Of a DNA stretch of 64,000 nt, positions 16,308 to 25,072 are shown one piece after another (within the stretch, counting starts at the first letter, position 1; each line of letters starts with the position of its first letter). The notes below the pieces were generated by a model. That model was not told the origin of the DNA. It saw only the letters and a list, made by a program, of their open reading frames with translations, and made no database searches. The DNA is taken from NCBI RefSeq assembly GCF_945890115.1, contig NZ_CAMDCK010000015.1:1-64000 (forward strand), in the 5' to 3' direction. This DNA is from Sphingorhabdus sp. EL138 (GTDB lineage: Bacteria > Pseudomonadota > Alphaproteobacteria > Sphingomonadales > Sphingomonadaceae). The translations under genes and the position numbers were made by a program.

Positions 16308-16381
16308 TGGAGGCCCGAGCCGGAATCGAACCGGCGTGCAAGGATTTGCAGTCCTCTGCGTCACCACTCCGCCATCGGGCC
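16308..16381 (-). tRNA. tRNA-Cys (anticodon GCA)
   Basis: A complete 74-base cloverleaf on the minus strand. The acceptor stem GGCCCGA pairs with TCGGGCC and is followed by encoded TCCA. The anticodon arm is AGGACTGCAAATCCT with anticodon GCA, and the T-arm is GCCGGTTCGATTCCGGC. All stems pair perfectly. Confidence 0.97.
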
Positions 16382-16655
16382 CCTGAACAATAACCTGCCT
16401 GAACAGCAATGCCATTATGTGGTGAAGGCGGGCGTTTAGCGGCTTGACCAATTCAATGCAACCGGCAATCTGACGCCTTGTGCCCCGTCCGCCACAAGCG
16501 GCGGAAAAAGTTGTTATTTGCAACCTGAAATAGGCTGTTTGTCTGAATCTCGCTTGGCGTAAAGGACAAGGCTGGCTAGAACCAGAATCAAGGTCTGTAT
16601 TGTATTTGCAATACAGTTGTGCCAGTTGGCCAGCAAGTTAATGGAAATATTTCCG

Positions 16656-17240
16656 ATGGAAGCAGTGAATTTTCAAGAGATGCGGCGGTCCATGGTGGAT
16701 AGCCAGCTGCGTACCAGTGGCGTAACCGATGCATGGGTGCTGGCGGCGATGGGCAGCATCCCGCGTGAGGATTTCGTTCCGCTCATGCACCGATCCACGG
16801 CGTATATGGACCGGTCGATTGCGCTGGAGGATGGATCTGTCCTCAACCCTGCCGTGTCTTCTGCGTTGCTGTTGCAGGCGGCGGATGTGCGTGCAGACGA
16901 TCCTGTTTTGTTAGTTGGTAAGCCGGACGGGTATGTCGCCGCGATTTTGCGCGCGCGGGTCAGCGCTCTCACGACGGTAACGGCGGACAATGTTGCGGCA
17001 GCCCAATCGGCGGCGCCATATGCATTGATCATCATTGACGGCGCGGCAGAAGAGTTGCCCAATGCGTTGGTGAATCTGGCCGCCGACGGCGCGCGATTGG
17101 TGACGGGTGTTATCGAAGGCGCGGTAACGCGGCTGGCCAAGGGCTTTGTCCATAAGGGAAAAATAGCGTTGAAATCATTTGAGGATAGCGAGATTGCCCC
17201 ACTGTCGGCTTTTGCCCGCAAACCGGAGTTCGTGTTTTGA
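16656..17240 (+). CDS. Protein-L-isoaspartate O-methyltransferase-like protein (possibly degenerate)
   Basis: A 194-residue protein of the Pcm family. The N-terminal MVDSQLRTSGVTDAWV and IPREDFVP segments match the family. The SAM-binding motif I is altered: VLLVGKPDGYVAA replaces the usual glycine-rich VLEIGTGSGYQAA, and the acidic motif II is weak. Methyl transfer is therefore doubtful. ATG 16656 is chosen because it starts just before the conserved region and follows GGAA; ATG 16641 is possible. It overlaps the tolC start (TTGA), so the two are coupled. As I recall, this pairing recurs in other alphaproteobacteria, suggesting a role linked to export. Confidence 0.8.
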   Translation: MEAVNFQEMRRSMVDSQLRTSGVTDAWVLAAMGSIPREDFVPLMHRSTAYMDRSIALEDGSVLNPAVSSALLLQAADVRADDPVLLVGKPDGYVAAILRARVSALTTVTADNVAAAQSAAPYALIIIDGAAEELPNALVNLAADGARLVTGVIEGAVTRLAKGFVHKGKIALKSFEDSEIAPLSAFARKPEFVF

Positions 17241-18703
17241 GTGCGCGCCATTTGTTCATGGCCGCCTTGCTGGCGTCCACCGGATTGGTCGCGCCTGCTT
17301 ATGCGGACACTTTGCGGGACGCTCTGGCGTCAGCCTATGAAACCAACCCCAATCTAGCCGCAGCACGTCAGGGACAGCGCGCAACCAACGAGGGGGTTCC
17401 TTTGGCCAAGGCCAATGGCCGCCCCGATATCACATTGCAGCCAACTTTTTTCGAAAATATACTTCAGGACAGCGGCGGTTCGGTGGTGCAGGCACGCGGA
17501 ATCAACGTCAACGGCACGGTTTCAGCTCCCTTATACGCCGGCGGTGGCATTAAAAATGCGGTGCGCGCGTCGGAAAACCGGGTTGAGGCCGGCTTTGCCA
17601 GTCTGCGTGGTACCGAAAGCGCCATTTTTTCGGCGGTGGTCGGCGCCTATATGGATGTCATCCGCGATGAATCGATTGTCGATCTGAACCGCGCGCAGGT
17701 TGGCGTTCTAACGGTTAATCTGGATGCAACGCGTGACCGTTTTGAAATAGGCGATTTGACCCGCACCGACGTCGCGCAGTCCGAAGCGCGGCTTGCGCTG
17801 GCAACCAGCAATATGGAAACGGCGCGGGCCAATCTGATCCGTTCAAAAGAGATTTATATTCAGTTGGTCGGGCGCGAACCCGGGCAGTTGGAGGCGCCGC
17901 CGCCATTGCCCAATTTGCCATTAACGCCAGATAGCGCTGTGACCGTGGCGTTGGAAAGCAACCCGGATTTGATCTCGGCGCGCGAAACGCGTGAGGCCGC
18001 GCGTTTTGATCGCCGCGCTGCGAATGCGTCGCGCTTGCCCACCATAAGCGTCTTTACGTCCCCATCTTACTCCAATGCTTTAAATTCGATCTCATCGAAT
18101 ATTCCAGGCTTTGTTGCGGACAACAGCGCGTTAAATGCGCAAGCGGGCGTGCGTGCGACTATACCCCTTTATCAAGGTGGGCAGCCCGCCGCGCAAATTC
18201 GTCAGGCGCAGGCCCGGCTCGGCCAAGCGCAGGAACTCGAAATCGCCGCCGAGCGTGAAGTGATTGCCCAGACCCGCGCCTCTTACGCAAGCTGGCGCGC
18301 GGCGCTTGATGTCATCGCCGCCTCCGAACGCGCCGTGTCGGCAAACGAATTGTCGCTTGAAGGCACACGCGCCGAAAATGGCGTTGGCAACCGCACCATA
18401 TTGGACATATTGAACGCGGAGCAAGAATTGCTGAACAGCAAGGTTCAACTCGTCGCCGCGCGCCGCAACGCCTATGTCGCCGGTTTCACTTTGTTGGCCG
18501 CAATGGGTAAAGCCGAAGCGCGCGATTTAGGCCTTGAAGGCGGCGCATTATACGATCCCGTCGCTGACTATCAAAAGGTTGATGGCGCGTGGAACGACTG
18601 GTCGTCACAGCCGGATCCCGTTGCAAAATCGACCCGTACCGTTGACACGGCCGCGCAAAAAGCCGAGATAGAGCCAATTGTTACCGACGGTAAAATTCGG
18701 TAA
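17237..18703 (+). CDS. tolC: TolC family outer-membrane efflux/secretion protein
   Basis: An outer-membrane channel subunit of about 488 residues that docks to ABC or RND exporters for type I secretion and drug efflux. The signal peptide ends at PAYA-DTL. DTLRDALASAYETNPNLAAA is the typical N-terminal repeat, the internal duplication is visible (long helices around 150-210 and 350-420), and GNRTILDILNAEQEL is characteristic. The start is TTG 17237, overlapping the previous stop, or ATG 17258, which would shorten the signal peptide. No matching exporter is encoded here. Confidence 0.93.
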   Translation: MSARHLFMAALLASTGLVAPAYADTLRDALASAYETNPNLAAARQGQRATNEGVPLAKANGRPDITLQPTFFENILQDSGGSVVQARGINVNGTVSAPLYAGGGIKNAVRASENRVEAGFASLRGTESAIFSAVVGAYMDVIRDESIVDLNRAQVGVLTVNLDATRDRFEIGDLTRTDVAQSEARLALATSNMETARANLIRSKEIYIQLVGREPGQLEAPPPLPNLPLTPDSAVTVALESNPDLISARETREAARFDRRAANASRLPTISVFTSPSYSNALNSISSNIPGFVADNSALNAQAGVRATIPLYQGGQPAAQIRQAQARLGQAQELEIAAEREVIAQTRASYASWRAALDVIAASERAVSANELSLEGTRAENGVGNRTILDILNAEQELLNSKVQLVAARRNAYVAGFTLLAAMGKAEARDLGLEGGALYDPVADYQKVDGAWNDWSSQPDPVAKSTRTVDTAAQKAEIEPIVTDGKIR

Positions 18704-18723
18704 TTTACGCAAGGGCTGAAAAT

Positions 18724-19140
18724 ATGGCTGACGGCCGGAACGAACCTTCGATGGATGAAATCTTGTCCTCGATCAAACGCATCATCGCTGATGATGACAT
18801 TAATCGCCCCGTTACGAAGCGGGCGGCGAAGTCTGCTGTGCCGGATGTCGAGCCAGACGAAGTTCTTGAGCTGACCGACACCGATGACAATGCGGGCATC
18901 GGCGAAGTTTTGCTCGATGATGATAAGGCGCAAAGCCTGCGACACAGTTTTTCAACACTGCAGACCCTGGCCGAACCGAGCGCAGCGCCGCACATCATGC
19001 GGTCAGACGAAACGTCGCTTGAGGGCATAACGCGTGACCTGTTGCGCCCGATGCTGAAAGATTGGCTCGACACCCATTTGCCACCTATCGTTGAAGCGTT
19101 GGTCGAACGCGAAATCATGCGCCTCACCAAAAAAGGGTGA
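18724..19140 (+). CDS. PopZ-family (DUF2497) polar organising protein
   Basis: A 138-residue protein. The N-terminal EPSMDEILSSIKRIIADDD helix, acidic disordered middle and C-terminal LRPMLKDWLDTHLPPIVEAL/LVEREIMRL helices are the conserved parts of PopZ/DUF2497. In Caulobacter, PopZ forms polar condensates that anchor the chromosome origin and regulators. The spacing of 20 bases after tolC suggests one transcript. It is shorter than Caulobacter PopZ, mostly in the acidic linker. The family call is firm; that it is the polar organiser here is inference. Confidence 0.88.
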   Translation: MADGRNEPSMDEILSSIKRIIADDDINRPVTKRAAKSAVPDVEPDEVLELTDTDDNAGIGEVLLDDDKAQSLRHSFSTLQTLAEPSAAPHIMRSDETSLEGITRDLLRPMLKDWLDTHLPPIVEALVEREIMRLTKKG

Positions 19141-19197
19141 TGGTTGCCGTGCGCCTGTGGAGCCGCAATGCCGAACTGGGCGCCGCGCCCAAACCCA

Positions 19198-19275
19198 GTC
19201 ATGCTGAACTTGTTTCAGCATCTTAGTTTAAGCGCTGTTCAAAGCCTTAGGACCCTGAGCCACGTTCAGGGTGAC
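19198..19275. repeat. Paired palindromic (REP-like) repeat
   Basis: Two 25-base arms, 19198-19222 and 19251-19275, share the skeleton GTCa-CTGAAC-t-TTCAG in opposite orientation, with paired changes that keep the stems. The same arm occurs singly at 59769-59791 and in a worn form near 22005-22030. It overlaps the apparent 5' end of the next gene. Confidence 0.75.
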
Positions 19276-20565
19276 CGCCAAGTTGCTATAAGGCCGACCC
19301 AAATATTTTTGGCGGCGCTTTTAACCCTGACGCCCGCAACAGTTTTTGCCTCCAACCTCTACATTGCCACAGGCAGGCTCATTGACGTCCAAGCTGGCAG
19401 AGTCCTCACTAATCAATGCATCAGCATCAGCGGCGACAGGATAACGGCCGTTGCGCCCTGCGGCGCGACACCACAGGGCGCAAAACGGCTGGATTGGACT
19501 GCGTTCCATGTACTTCCCGGCTTGATGGACCTGCACACCCATTTGGCGGATGCAGGTCAAAGCGCGGACCTTGCGCTGCCCATCAAAACATCACCTGCGG
19601 CCACTGCCTTAATGGGTGCGCATCATGCCCGAATGACGTTGGAGGCTGGCTTCACTGCGGTCCGCGATGTCGGCACCTATCGGGGACTTACCGATATCGC
19701 GTTGCGTGATGCAATTAACGCTGGGCATGTTCCGGGGCCGCGCATGTTCGTTGCGGGTGCGTATATCACCCTGCCCAAGGGTGGCGGCGAGTTGAACGGT
19801 GTTGTGCCCAATGAAGAATTGCCCGCTGACATGCGGCTTGGGATAGCCAATACGCCGCAAGAAGCCGCAGCGAAGACGGCGTTCCTGATGGAACAAGGCG
19901 CTGATTTTATCAAAACCATCGCCACCGGCGCGGTGCTGGCCATCGGCACGGAGCCTGGCGAACCGGAGCTGAGCGAAGCGCAGATGCGTGCGGTCGTTCA
20001 AACGGCAAAAGCGAAAGGCAAATACGTCACCGCACATGCCCATGGCGCGGTTGGCATTAAAAACGCAATCCGCGCTGGCGTCCGGTCCATCGAACATGCC
20101 AGCCTGATTGATGATGAAGCGTTAAAAATGGCGAAAGCCAGCGGCACTTGGCTGGTGATGGATATTTATAATGGCGATTATATTGACGACATCGGGACGC
20201 GCGAGAAATGGCCTGAAGAATATCTCCGCAAAAATCGCGAGACCACTGATGTCCAGCGCGCGCGGTTTACAGTGGCCGTCAAAATGGGCGTGAAGCTTGC
20301 TTATGGCACGGACAGCGGCGTCTATCCACATGGGCAAAACGCCAAGCAATTTGCCTATATGGTCCGTTATGGCATGACGCCGATGCAGGCCATTCAAAGC
20401 GCAACGATCCGCGCGGCAGAATTATTGAGCAAGGAAAGCGAGCTCGGCAGCATAGCGCCGGGGCGCTTTGCTGATCTGGTTGCGGTCGACGGCGACCCTC
20501 TTAAGGATATCACTGTATTGGAAAATGTTGCGCATGTGATGAAAGGCGGCAACATCGTCCGCTAA
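19201..20565 (+). CDS. Amidohydrolase (imidazolonepropionase-like), secreted
   Basis: A metal-dependent hydrolase of the amidohydrolase superfamily, probably a dipeptidase or cyclic-amide hydrolase. Metal ligands are DLHTHLADAG (HxH), the lysine in FIKTIATG, the histidines in TAHAHGAV and SIEHASLI, and the Asp in LAYGTDSGV. A hydrophobic stretch ending in TPATVFAS looks like a signal peptide. The start is unclear: no ATG lies directly before the signal peptide, and the nearest in-frame ATG (19201) lies inside a palindromic repeat. Either the repeat supplied the start, or a non-ATG codon further in is used. The domain call is firm. Confidence 0.88.
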   Translation: MLNLFQHLSLSAVQSLRTLSHVQGDRQVAIRPTQIFLAALLTLTPATVFASNLYIATGRLIDVQAGRVLTNQCISISGDRITAVAPCGATPQGAKRLDWTAFHVLPGLMDLHTHLADAGQSADLALPIKTSPAATALMGAHHARMTLEAGFTAVRDVGTYRGLTDIALRDAINAGHVPGPRMFVAGAYITLPKGGGELNGVVPNEELPADMRLGIANTPQEAAAKTAFLMEQGADFIKTIATGAVLAIGTEPGEPELSEAQMRAVVQTAKAKGKYVTAHAHGAVGIKNAIRAGVRSIEHASLIDDEALKMAKASGTWLVMDIYNGDYIDDIGTREKWPEEYLRKNRETTDVQRARFTVAVKMGVKLAYGTDSGVYPHGQNAKQFAYMVRYGMTPMQAIQSATIRAAELLSKESELGSIAPGRFADLVAVDGDPLKDITVLENVAHVMKGGNIVR

Positions 20566-20605
20566 ATGCGGTGCGCTATTGCGCCGAATGAGGTGGGGGA
20601 AGAAT

Positions 20606-21988
20606 ATGACGGACATAATGCATAATGGGGCAGCCAAAACCCATGAAGGGGCGGAATTGTCGCGCAGTTTGAAGTCGCGCCATGTCTCCATGATCGCGAT
20701 TGGCGGCATCATTGGTGCCGGACTGTTCGTTGGGTCTTCAACCACAATCAGCCAGGCTGGCCCCGCCGCTGTCTTCTCCTTTGCCATTGCCGGGTTCATC
20801 ATTTTGCTGGTCATGCGCATGATCTCCGAAATGGCGATAGCGGTTGATGGGGTGCAGACATTCCCGGACTTCGCCCGCGCGGGCCTTGGCCATTTGGCGG
20901 GATTCATGTCCGGCTGGCTTTATTGGTATTTTTGGGTTGTCGTTGTCGCGATTGAGGCGATTGCTGGCGCGCAAATCTTGCATGGTTGGTTTCCTGCCGT
21001 GCCCGAACTTGGCATCGGCATTGCCCTGATGGCGATTTTGACCGCCGTGAACCTGATGTCCGCGCGGGCATATGGTGAATTTGAATTCTGGTTCTCGTCG
21101 ATCAAGGTTGCCGCGATCATCGTCTTCATTCTGGTCTGCGCCGCATGGGCCTTTGGCCTCACCTCCGGCAGCGGTGCGACCTTTGGCAATTTGACGGCCT
21201 ATGACGGCTTTGTTCCCAATGGTTGGGGCGTCGTGCTGGCGGCGGCAACATCGACCATATTCAGCCTTGTTGGCGCAGAAATCGCTACCATCGCGGCGGC
21301 TGAGTCCGAAGAGCCTTCCAAGGTCATTGGCCGCATGACCGTGTCGGTCACGATGCGCATCCTTATCTTCTATGTGCTGTCCATATTCCTCATCGTGTCG
21401 GTCGTGCCATGGACCGAGATCGTGCCCAAAGTTTCACCCTTTGCCACAACGCTTGCCTATATGGGCTTGCCAGCAGGCCAGTTGATAATGGAGGCTGTGG
21501 TGCTTGTCGCCGTGCTGTCATGCTTGAACTCGGGCCTATATGTCACCTCGCGTGCGTTGTTCGGCCTCGCCAAGCATAAGGACGCGCCTTTGTGGTTGGT
21601 GCAGGTCAACCATCGCAAAGTGCCGGCGCGCGCCATCCTGATCGCCAGCCTGTTCAGCTATTTCGCGCTCGCCGCCGACGCGGTGTCGCGCGATGTGGTA
21701 TTCAGCTTCCTCATTAATAGCTGCGGCGTGACCATGCTTCTTTTGTACCTGATGACATCCGCTGCACAGCTAAAGCTGCGCCGCCAATATGAGACGGAGG
21801 ACCCGAGCCGCCTGCAAATCAAAATGTGGTTCCACCCCTTTGGCACCTATATCGCGATAGCAGCGATGTTGGTGATCTTGGTCGCCAAAGGCCTTGATCC
21901 TTCCGCCTCGAAGGAATTGTGGCTGAGCTTACTCGTAGCGGGCGGCTTTGCGGCAGCGTTTTTCATCTTTCGGCGGCGGGTGGCGTAG
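20606..21988 (+). CDS. APC-family amino acid permease
   Basis: An inner-membrane transporter of 460 residues with about 12 hydrophobic helices. Helix 1 carries the APC-superfamily substrate motif IGGIIGAGLFVGSS. The segments GDV/APC-type QTFPDFARAGLG and the long C-terminal helical block fit the amino-acid transporter (AAT) branch that includes GABA, D-serine and aromatic permeases. ATG 20606 follows GGGGAAGAAT; an earlier ATG at 20579 has no ribosome-binding site. The substrate cannot be read from sequence. It is separated from the amidohydrolase by 40 bases, so the two may be cotranscribed. Confidence 0.9.
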   Translation: MTDIMHNGAAKTHEGAELSRSLKSRHVSMIAIGGIIGAGLFVGSSTTISQAGPAAVFSFAIAGFIILLVMRMISEMAIAVDGVQTFPDFARAGLGHLAGFMSGWLYWYFWVVVVAIEAIAGAQILHGWFPAVPELGIGIALMAILTAVNLMSARAYGEFEFWFSSIKVAAIIVFILVCAAWAFGLTSGSGATFGNLTAYDGFVPNGWGVVLAAATSTIFSLVGAEIATIAAAESEEPSKVIGRMTVSVTMRILIFYVLSIFLIVSVVPWTEIVPKVSPFATTLAYMGLPAGQLIMEAVVLVAVLSCLNSGLYVTSRALFGLAKHKDAPLWLVQVNHRKVPARAILIASLFSYFALAADAVSRDVVFSFLINSCGVTMLLLYLMTSAAQLKLRRQYETEDPSRLQIKMWFHPFGTYIAIAAMLVILVAKGLDPSASKELWLSLLVAGGFAAAFFIFRRRVA

Positions 21989-22074
21989 CCGCACCCCTGT
22001 CACCGTGAACTTGTTTTGGCATGACGCGCCGTGAGGGTTTCCCTTTTTGGCTAGGCTCGTTATGGCACCAATCC

Positions 22075-24906
22075 ATGACTATCGACAAGACTTTCGACCC
22101 CGCCGCGATTGAGGCGAAATGGTATGCGCATTGGGAAACCACGGGCGCATTCCGCCCCGATCGCCCCCATGCCGAGCCTTATACAATCGTGAACCCGCCG
22201 CCCAATGTGACGGGCAGCTTGCACATCGGCCATGCGCTCGACAACACCCTGCAGGATATCCTCATTCGCCATGCGCGTTTGCAGGGCAAGGATGCCTTAT
22301 GGGTCGTCGGCACGGACCATGCGGGCATTGCGACACAGATGGTCGTCGAACGTCAGCTCAATGCCCAAGGGCAGAAACGCACCGATTTCACCCGCGACGC
22401 ATTTGTCGCCAAGGTGTGGGAATGGAAGGCGGAAAGCGGCGGCGAGATTACCGGCCAGTTGCGCCGCCTTGGCTGCTCAATGGATTGGGAGAATGAACGC
22501 TTCACCATGGATGAAGGCTTTTCAAAGGCCGTCATCAAGGTGTTTGTGGATCTCTATAACCAAGGGCTGCTCTACCGCGACAAGCGCCTCGTCAACTGGG
22601 ACCCCGGCCTGAAAACCGCGATCTCGGATCTTGAGGTCGAAACGCGCGAGATTAACGGCAAATTCTGGCATTTCAAATATCCGTTGGAAGACGGCAGCGG
22701 TTTCATAAGCGTGGCCACCACGCGCCCGGAAACGATGCTGGCCGACATGGCGGTCGCGGTGAACCCGTCGGATGCACGCTATGCACATCTTGTCGGCAAA
22801 AATGTTCGCTTGCCGATCACGGGCCGTTTGATCCCGATTGTCACCGACGAACATGCCGACCCCGAATTGGGATCGGGTGCTGTAAAAATCACACCGGGAC
22901 ATGATTTTAACGACTTTGAGGTTGGCAAGCGCGCTGGTTTCAAGGCGAGCGAGATGTTCAACATGCTCGATGGCGAAGGCCGCGTCGTGCAAACCGCCGA
23001 TGGGCTTATTCCCGCAGAATATATCGGGCAATATCGCTTTGGCATCGAAGGCGAGCCGACCAACGCGCGCAAGATGGTGGTCGCGGCGATGGACGCCTTG
23101 GGCTTGCTTGAAAAGGTCGAAGACCGCGTCATCCAAACCCCCTTTGGCGACCGTTCAGGCCAAGTGATTGAGCCTTGGTTGACCGACCAATGGTATGTCG
23201 ATGCGCAAACGCTCGCCAAGCCAGCCATCGACGCGGCCCGCAAAGGCAAGGCCAATGGCGGTTTCGACATTGTGCCCAAGTCTTGGGAGAAAACCTATTT
23301 CAACTGGATGGAGAATATCCAGCCTTGGTGCGTGTCGCGGCAGCTGTGGTGGGGGCATCAGATACCGGCGTGGTTTGCCGCCGATGGCACATGCTATGTC
23401 GCCGAAACCGAAGAGGGCGCACAGGCGCTTGCGGGCGCAGGCATCGAGCTCACGCGCGACCACGACGTGCTCGACACTTGGTTCTCGTCCGCGCTTTGGC
23501 CGTTTGGAACTTTGGGTTGGCCGGATGCTGTATCCTCTCCATCGACTTGCGATGGGGAGGTGGCAGCCGAAGCGCCAGCTTCGGATGACGGAGGGGCCTT
23601 CGACGTTGCAGTCCCCTCCACCACCGCTACGCGGCGGTCCCCCTCCCCATCGCAAGTCGATGGGAAGGAAAAGAGCCTCCTCAACCGCCATTACCCCAAT
23701 GACGTGCTGATTTCCGGCTTTGACATATTGTTTTTCTGGGATGCACGGATGGCGATGCAAGGTATCCACTTCATGAAAGAGGTGCCTTGGAAAACGCTCT
23801 ATCTGCACGGCCTTGTCCGTGCGGCGGATGGCAGCAAAATGTCGAAGTCAAAGGGCAATACGGTCGACCCGTTGGGCCTGATTGACCAATATGGCGCAGA
23901 TGCCTTGCGTTTCTTCATGGCGGCGATGGAAAGCCAGGGCCGTGATATCAAAATGGATGAAAGCCGCGTTGCAGGCTATCGTAACTTTGCAACCAAGCTG
24001 TGGAACGCCGCACGCTTTGCGCAATCCAACGGCATCGGTGGATCGCACAGCGTGCACGCGCCAAAGGCCGAATTGGCGGTCAACCGCTGGATCATTGGCG
24101 AAGTTGTCAGCACAGTTGAAAAATTGAACAAAGCGTTTGCCGAATATCGTTTCGACGGCATGGCGGATGTGTTGTATCACATGGTGTTCGACCAGTTTTG
24201 TGACTGGTATCTCGAACTGATCAAGCCAGCGTTCATCGACGGCGAAAAAGGCGAAATGGATGCGGAGTCCAAAATCGTCGCTGGCTGGGCACTCGACCAG
24301 ATTTTGGTGATGCTCCACCCGTTCATGCCGTTCATTACCGAAGAATTATGGCACGCTTTGTCCGATGCAGATCATCCTCGTGGCTATGATATCATCCACG
24401 CCCAATGGCCCGAGCCCAACGCCACAGTTGATGCAGAGGCAGTTGCCGAAATCAATTGGGTCATCGACACTATCAGCAAAACCCGTTCGTTCAAGGCAGA
24501 GTTGAACATAGCGCCGGGCACGCGCCTGACCGCCAATATAGCTGGCCCACAGGCCGCCACGATTGCCATAATCGAGCGCCAAGGGGCGGCTTTGTCACGG
24601 CTCGGCCGCATTGACGATTTTGTCTATGCGCCCGTTGAAACCAATAATGTCGCACAGATCGTTGTGGGCGACGACACCATCGTTTTCGCGCTTGATGGCG
24701 TCATCGACCTCGACGCAGAACGCAGCCGGATCAGCAAAGCCATTGAGGCTGCCACTAAAGAGCGTGACGCGCTTGCCGGCCGTCTGTCGAATGCGGCATT
24801 TGTGGAAAAGGCCAAGCCCGATGCCGTGGACAAAGCGCGCGCTGACCATGCCGAAAAAACTGCGGAGGCCGAGCGGCTAACTGCGGCGCTAAAGCGGTTG
24901 GGGTGA
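22075..24906 (+). CDS. valS: Valyl-tRNA synthetase with an in-frame repeat insertion
   Basis: The class I synthetase that charges tRNA-Val. HIGH motif in [15 protein letters not shown] in [10 protein letters not shown], the editing (CP1) domain from about residue 200, and a C-terminal coiled coil rich in Lys/Glu/Ala are all present. The 943-residue length is close to normal but includes roughly 46 extra residues at 487-532, between the family-typical FGTLGWPDA and [13 protein letters not shown]. Those residues come from a palindromic repeat (23533-23669) and are Ser/Pro/Ala-rich. Because the reading frame continues perfectly, the enzyme is presumably functional. ATG 22075 is used because it begins the conserved N-terminus; the earlier ATG at 22021 lies in repeat-like sequence. 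Confidence 0.95.
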   Translation: MTIDKTFDPAAIEAKWYAHWETTGAFRPDRPHAEPYTIVNPPPNVTGSLHIGHALDNTLQDILIRHARLQGKDALWVVGTDHAGIATQMVVERQLNAQGQKRTDFTRDAFVAKVWEWKAESGGEITGQLRRLGCSMDWENERFTMDEGFSKAVIKVFVDLYNQGLLYRDKRLVNWDPGLKTAISDLEVETREINGKFWHFKYPLEDGSGFISVATTRPETMLADMAVAVNPSDARYAHLVGKNVRLPITGRLIPIVTDEHADPELGSGAVKITPGHDFNDFEVGKRAGFKASEMFNMLDGEGRVVQTADGLIPAEYIGQYRFGIEGEPTNARKMVVAAMDALGLLEKVEDRVIQTPFGDRSGQVIEPWLTDQWYVDAQTLAKPAIDAARKGKANGGFDIVPKSWEKTYFNWMENIQPWCVSRQLWWGHQIPAWFAADGTCYVAETEEGAQALAGAGIELTRDHDVLDTWFSSALWPFGTLGWPDAVSSPSTCDGEVAAEAPASDDGGAFDVAVPSTTATRRSPSPSQVDGKEKSLLNRHYPNDVLISGFDILFFWDARMAMQGIHFMKEVPWKTLYLHGLVRAADGSKMSKSKGNTVDPLGLIDQYGADALRFFMAAMESQGRDIKMDESRVAGYRNFATKLWNAARFAQSNGIGGSHSVHAPKAELAVNRWIIGEVVSTVEKLNKAFAEYRFDGMADVLYHMVFDQFCDWYLELIKPAFIDGEKGEMDAESKIVAGWALDQILVMLHPFMPFITEELWHALSDADHPRGYDIIHAQWPEPNATVDAEAVAEINWVIDTISKTRSFKAELNIAPGTRLTANIAGPQAATIAIIERQGAALSRLGRIDDFVYAPVETNNVAQIVVGDDTIVFALDGVIDLDAERSRISKAIEAATKERDALAGRLSNAAFVEKAKPDAVDKARADHAEKTAEAERLTAALKRLG
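23533..23669 (+). repeat. Palindromic element inserted in frame within valS
   Basis: The arms are 28 bases (23533-23560 and 23642-23669), inverted, with two mismatches. Inside are further hairpins (CCGAAGC-CAGC-TTCGG, CCGCTACGCGG). The element has no stop in the valS frame and adds about 46 codons. Similar CCATCGACTTGCGATGGG palindromes are, to my recollection, common between genes in sphingomonads; here it lies inside an essential gene. Confidence 0.88.
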
Positions 24907-24930
24907 CTATCGTCCGAACCGCCAACACAT

Positions 24931-25042
24931 TTTGTCATTCCCGCGAAAGCGGGAATCTATCGCCTGCGCGCGTGTTCATCCTTTCGGGGAGTTCACAAGA
25001 AGCGGCGGCCCCATGGATTCCCGCTTTCGCGGGAATGACAAA
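24931..25042. repeat. Short element with perfect 27-bp terminal inverted repeats
   Basis: Arms 24931-24957 and 25016-25042 are perfect inverted copies, each itself palindromic (CCCGCGAAAGCGGG). The 58-base middle carries no gene. It lies between valS and the MATE gene, could act as a terminator, and is related to the copy at 53286-53395. Confidence 0.85.
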
Positions 25043-25072
25043 TGCGGGCTCTTATGAAGCGGGCGTTTCAAC

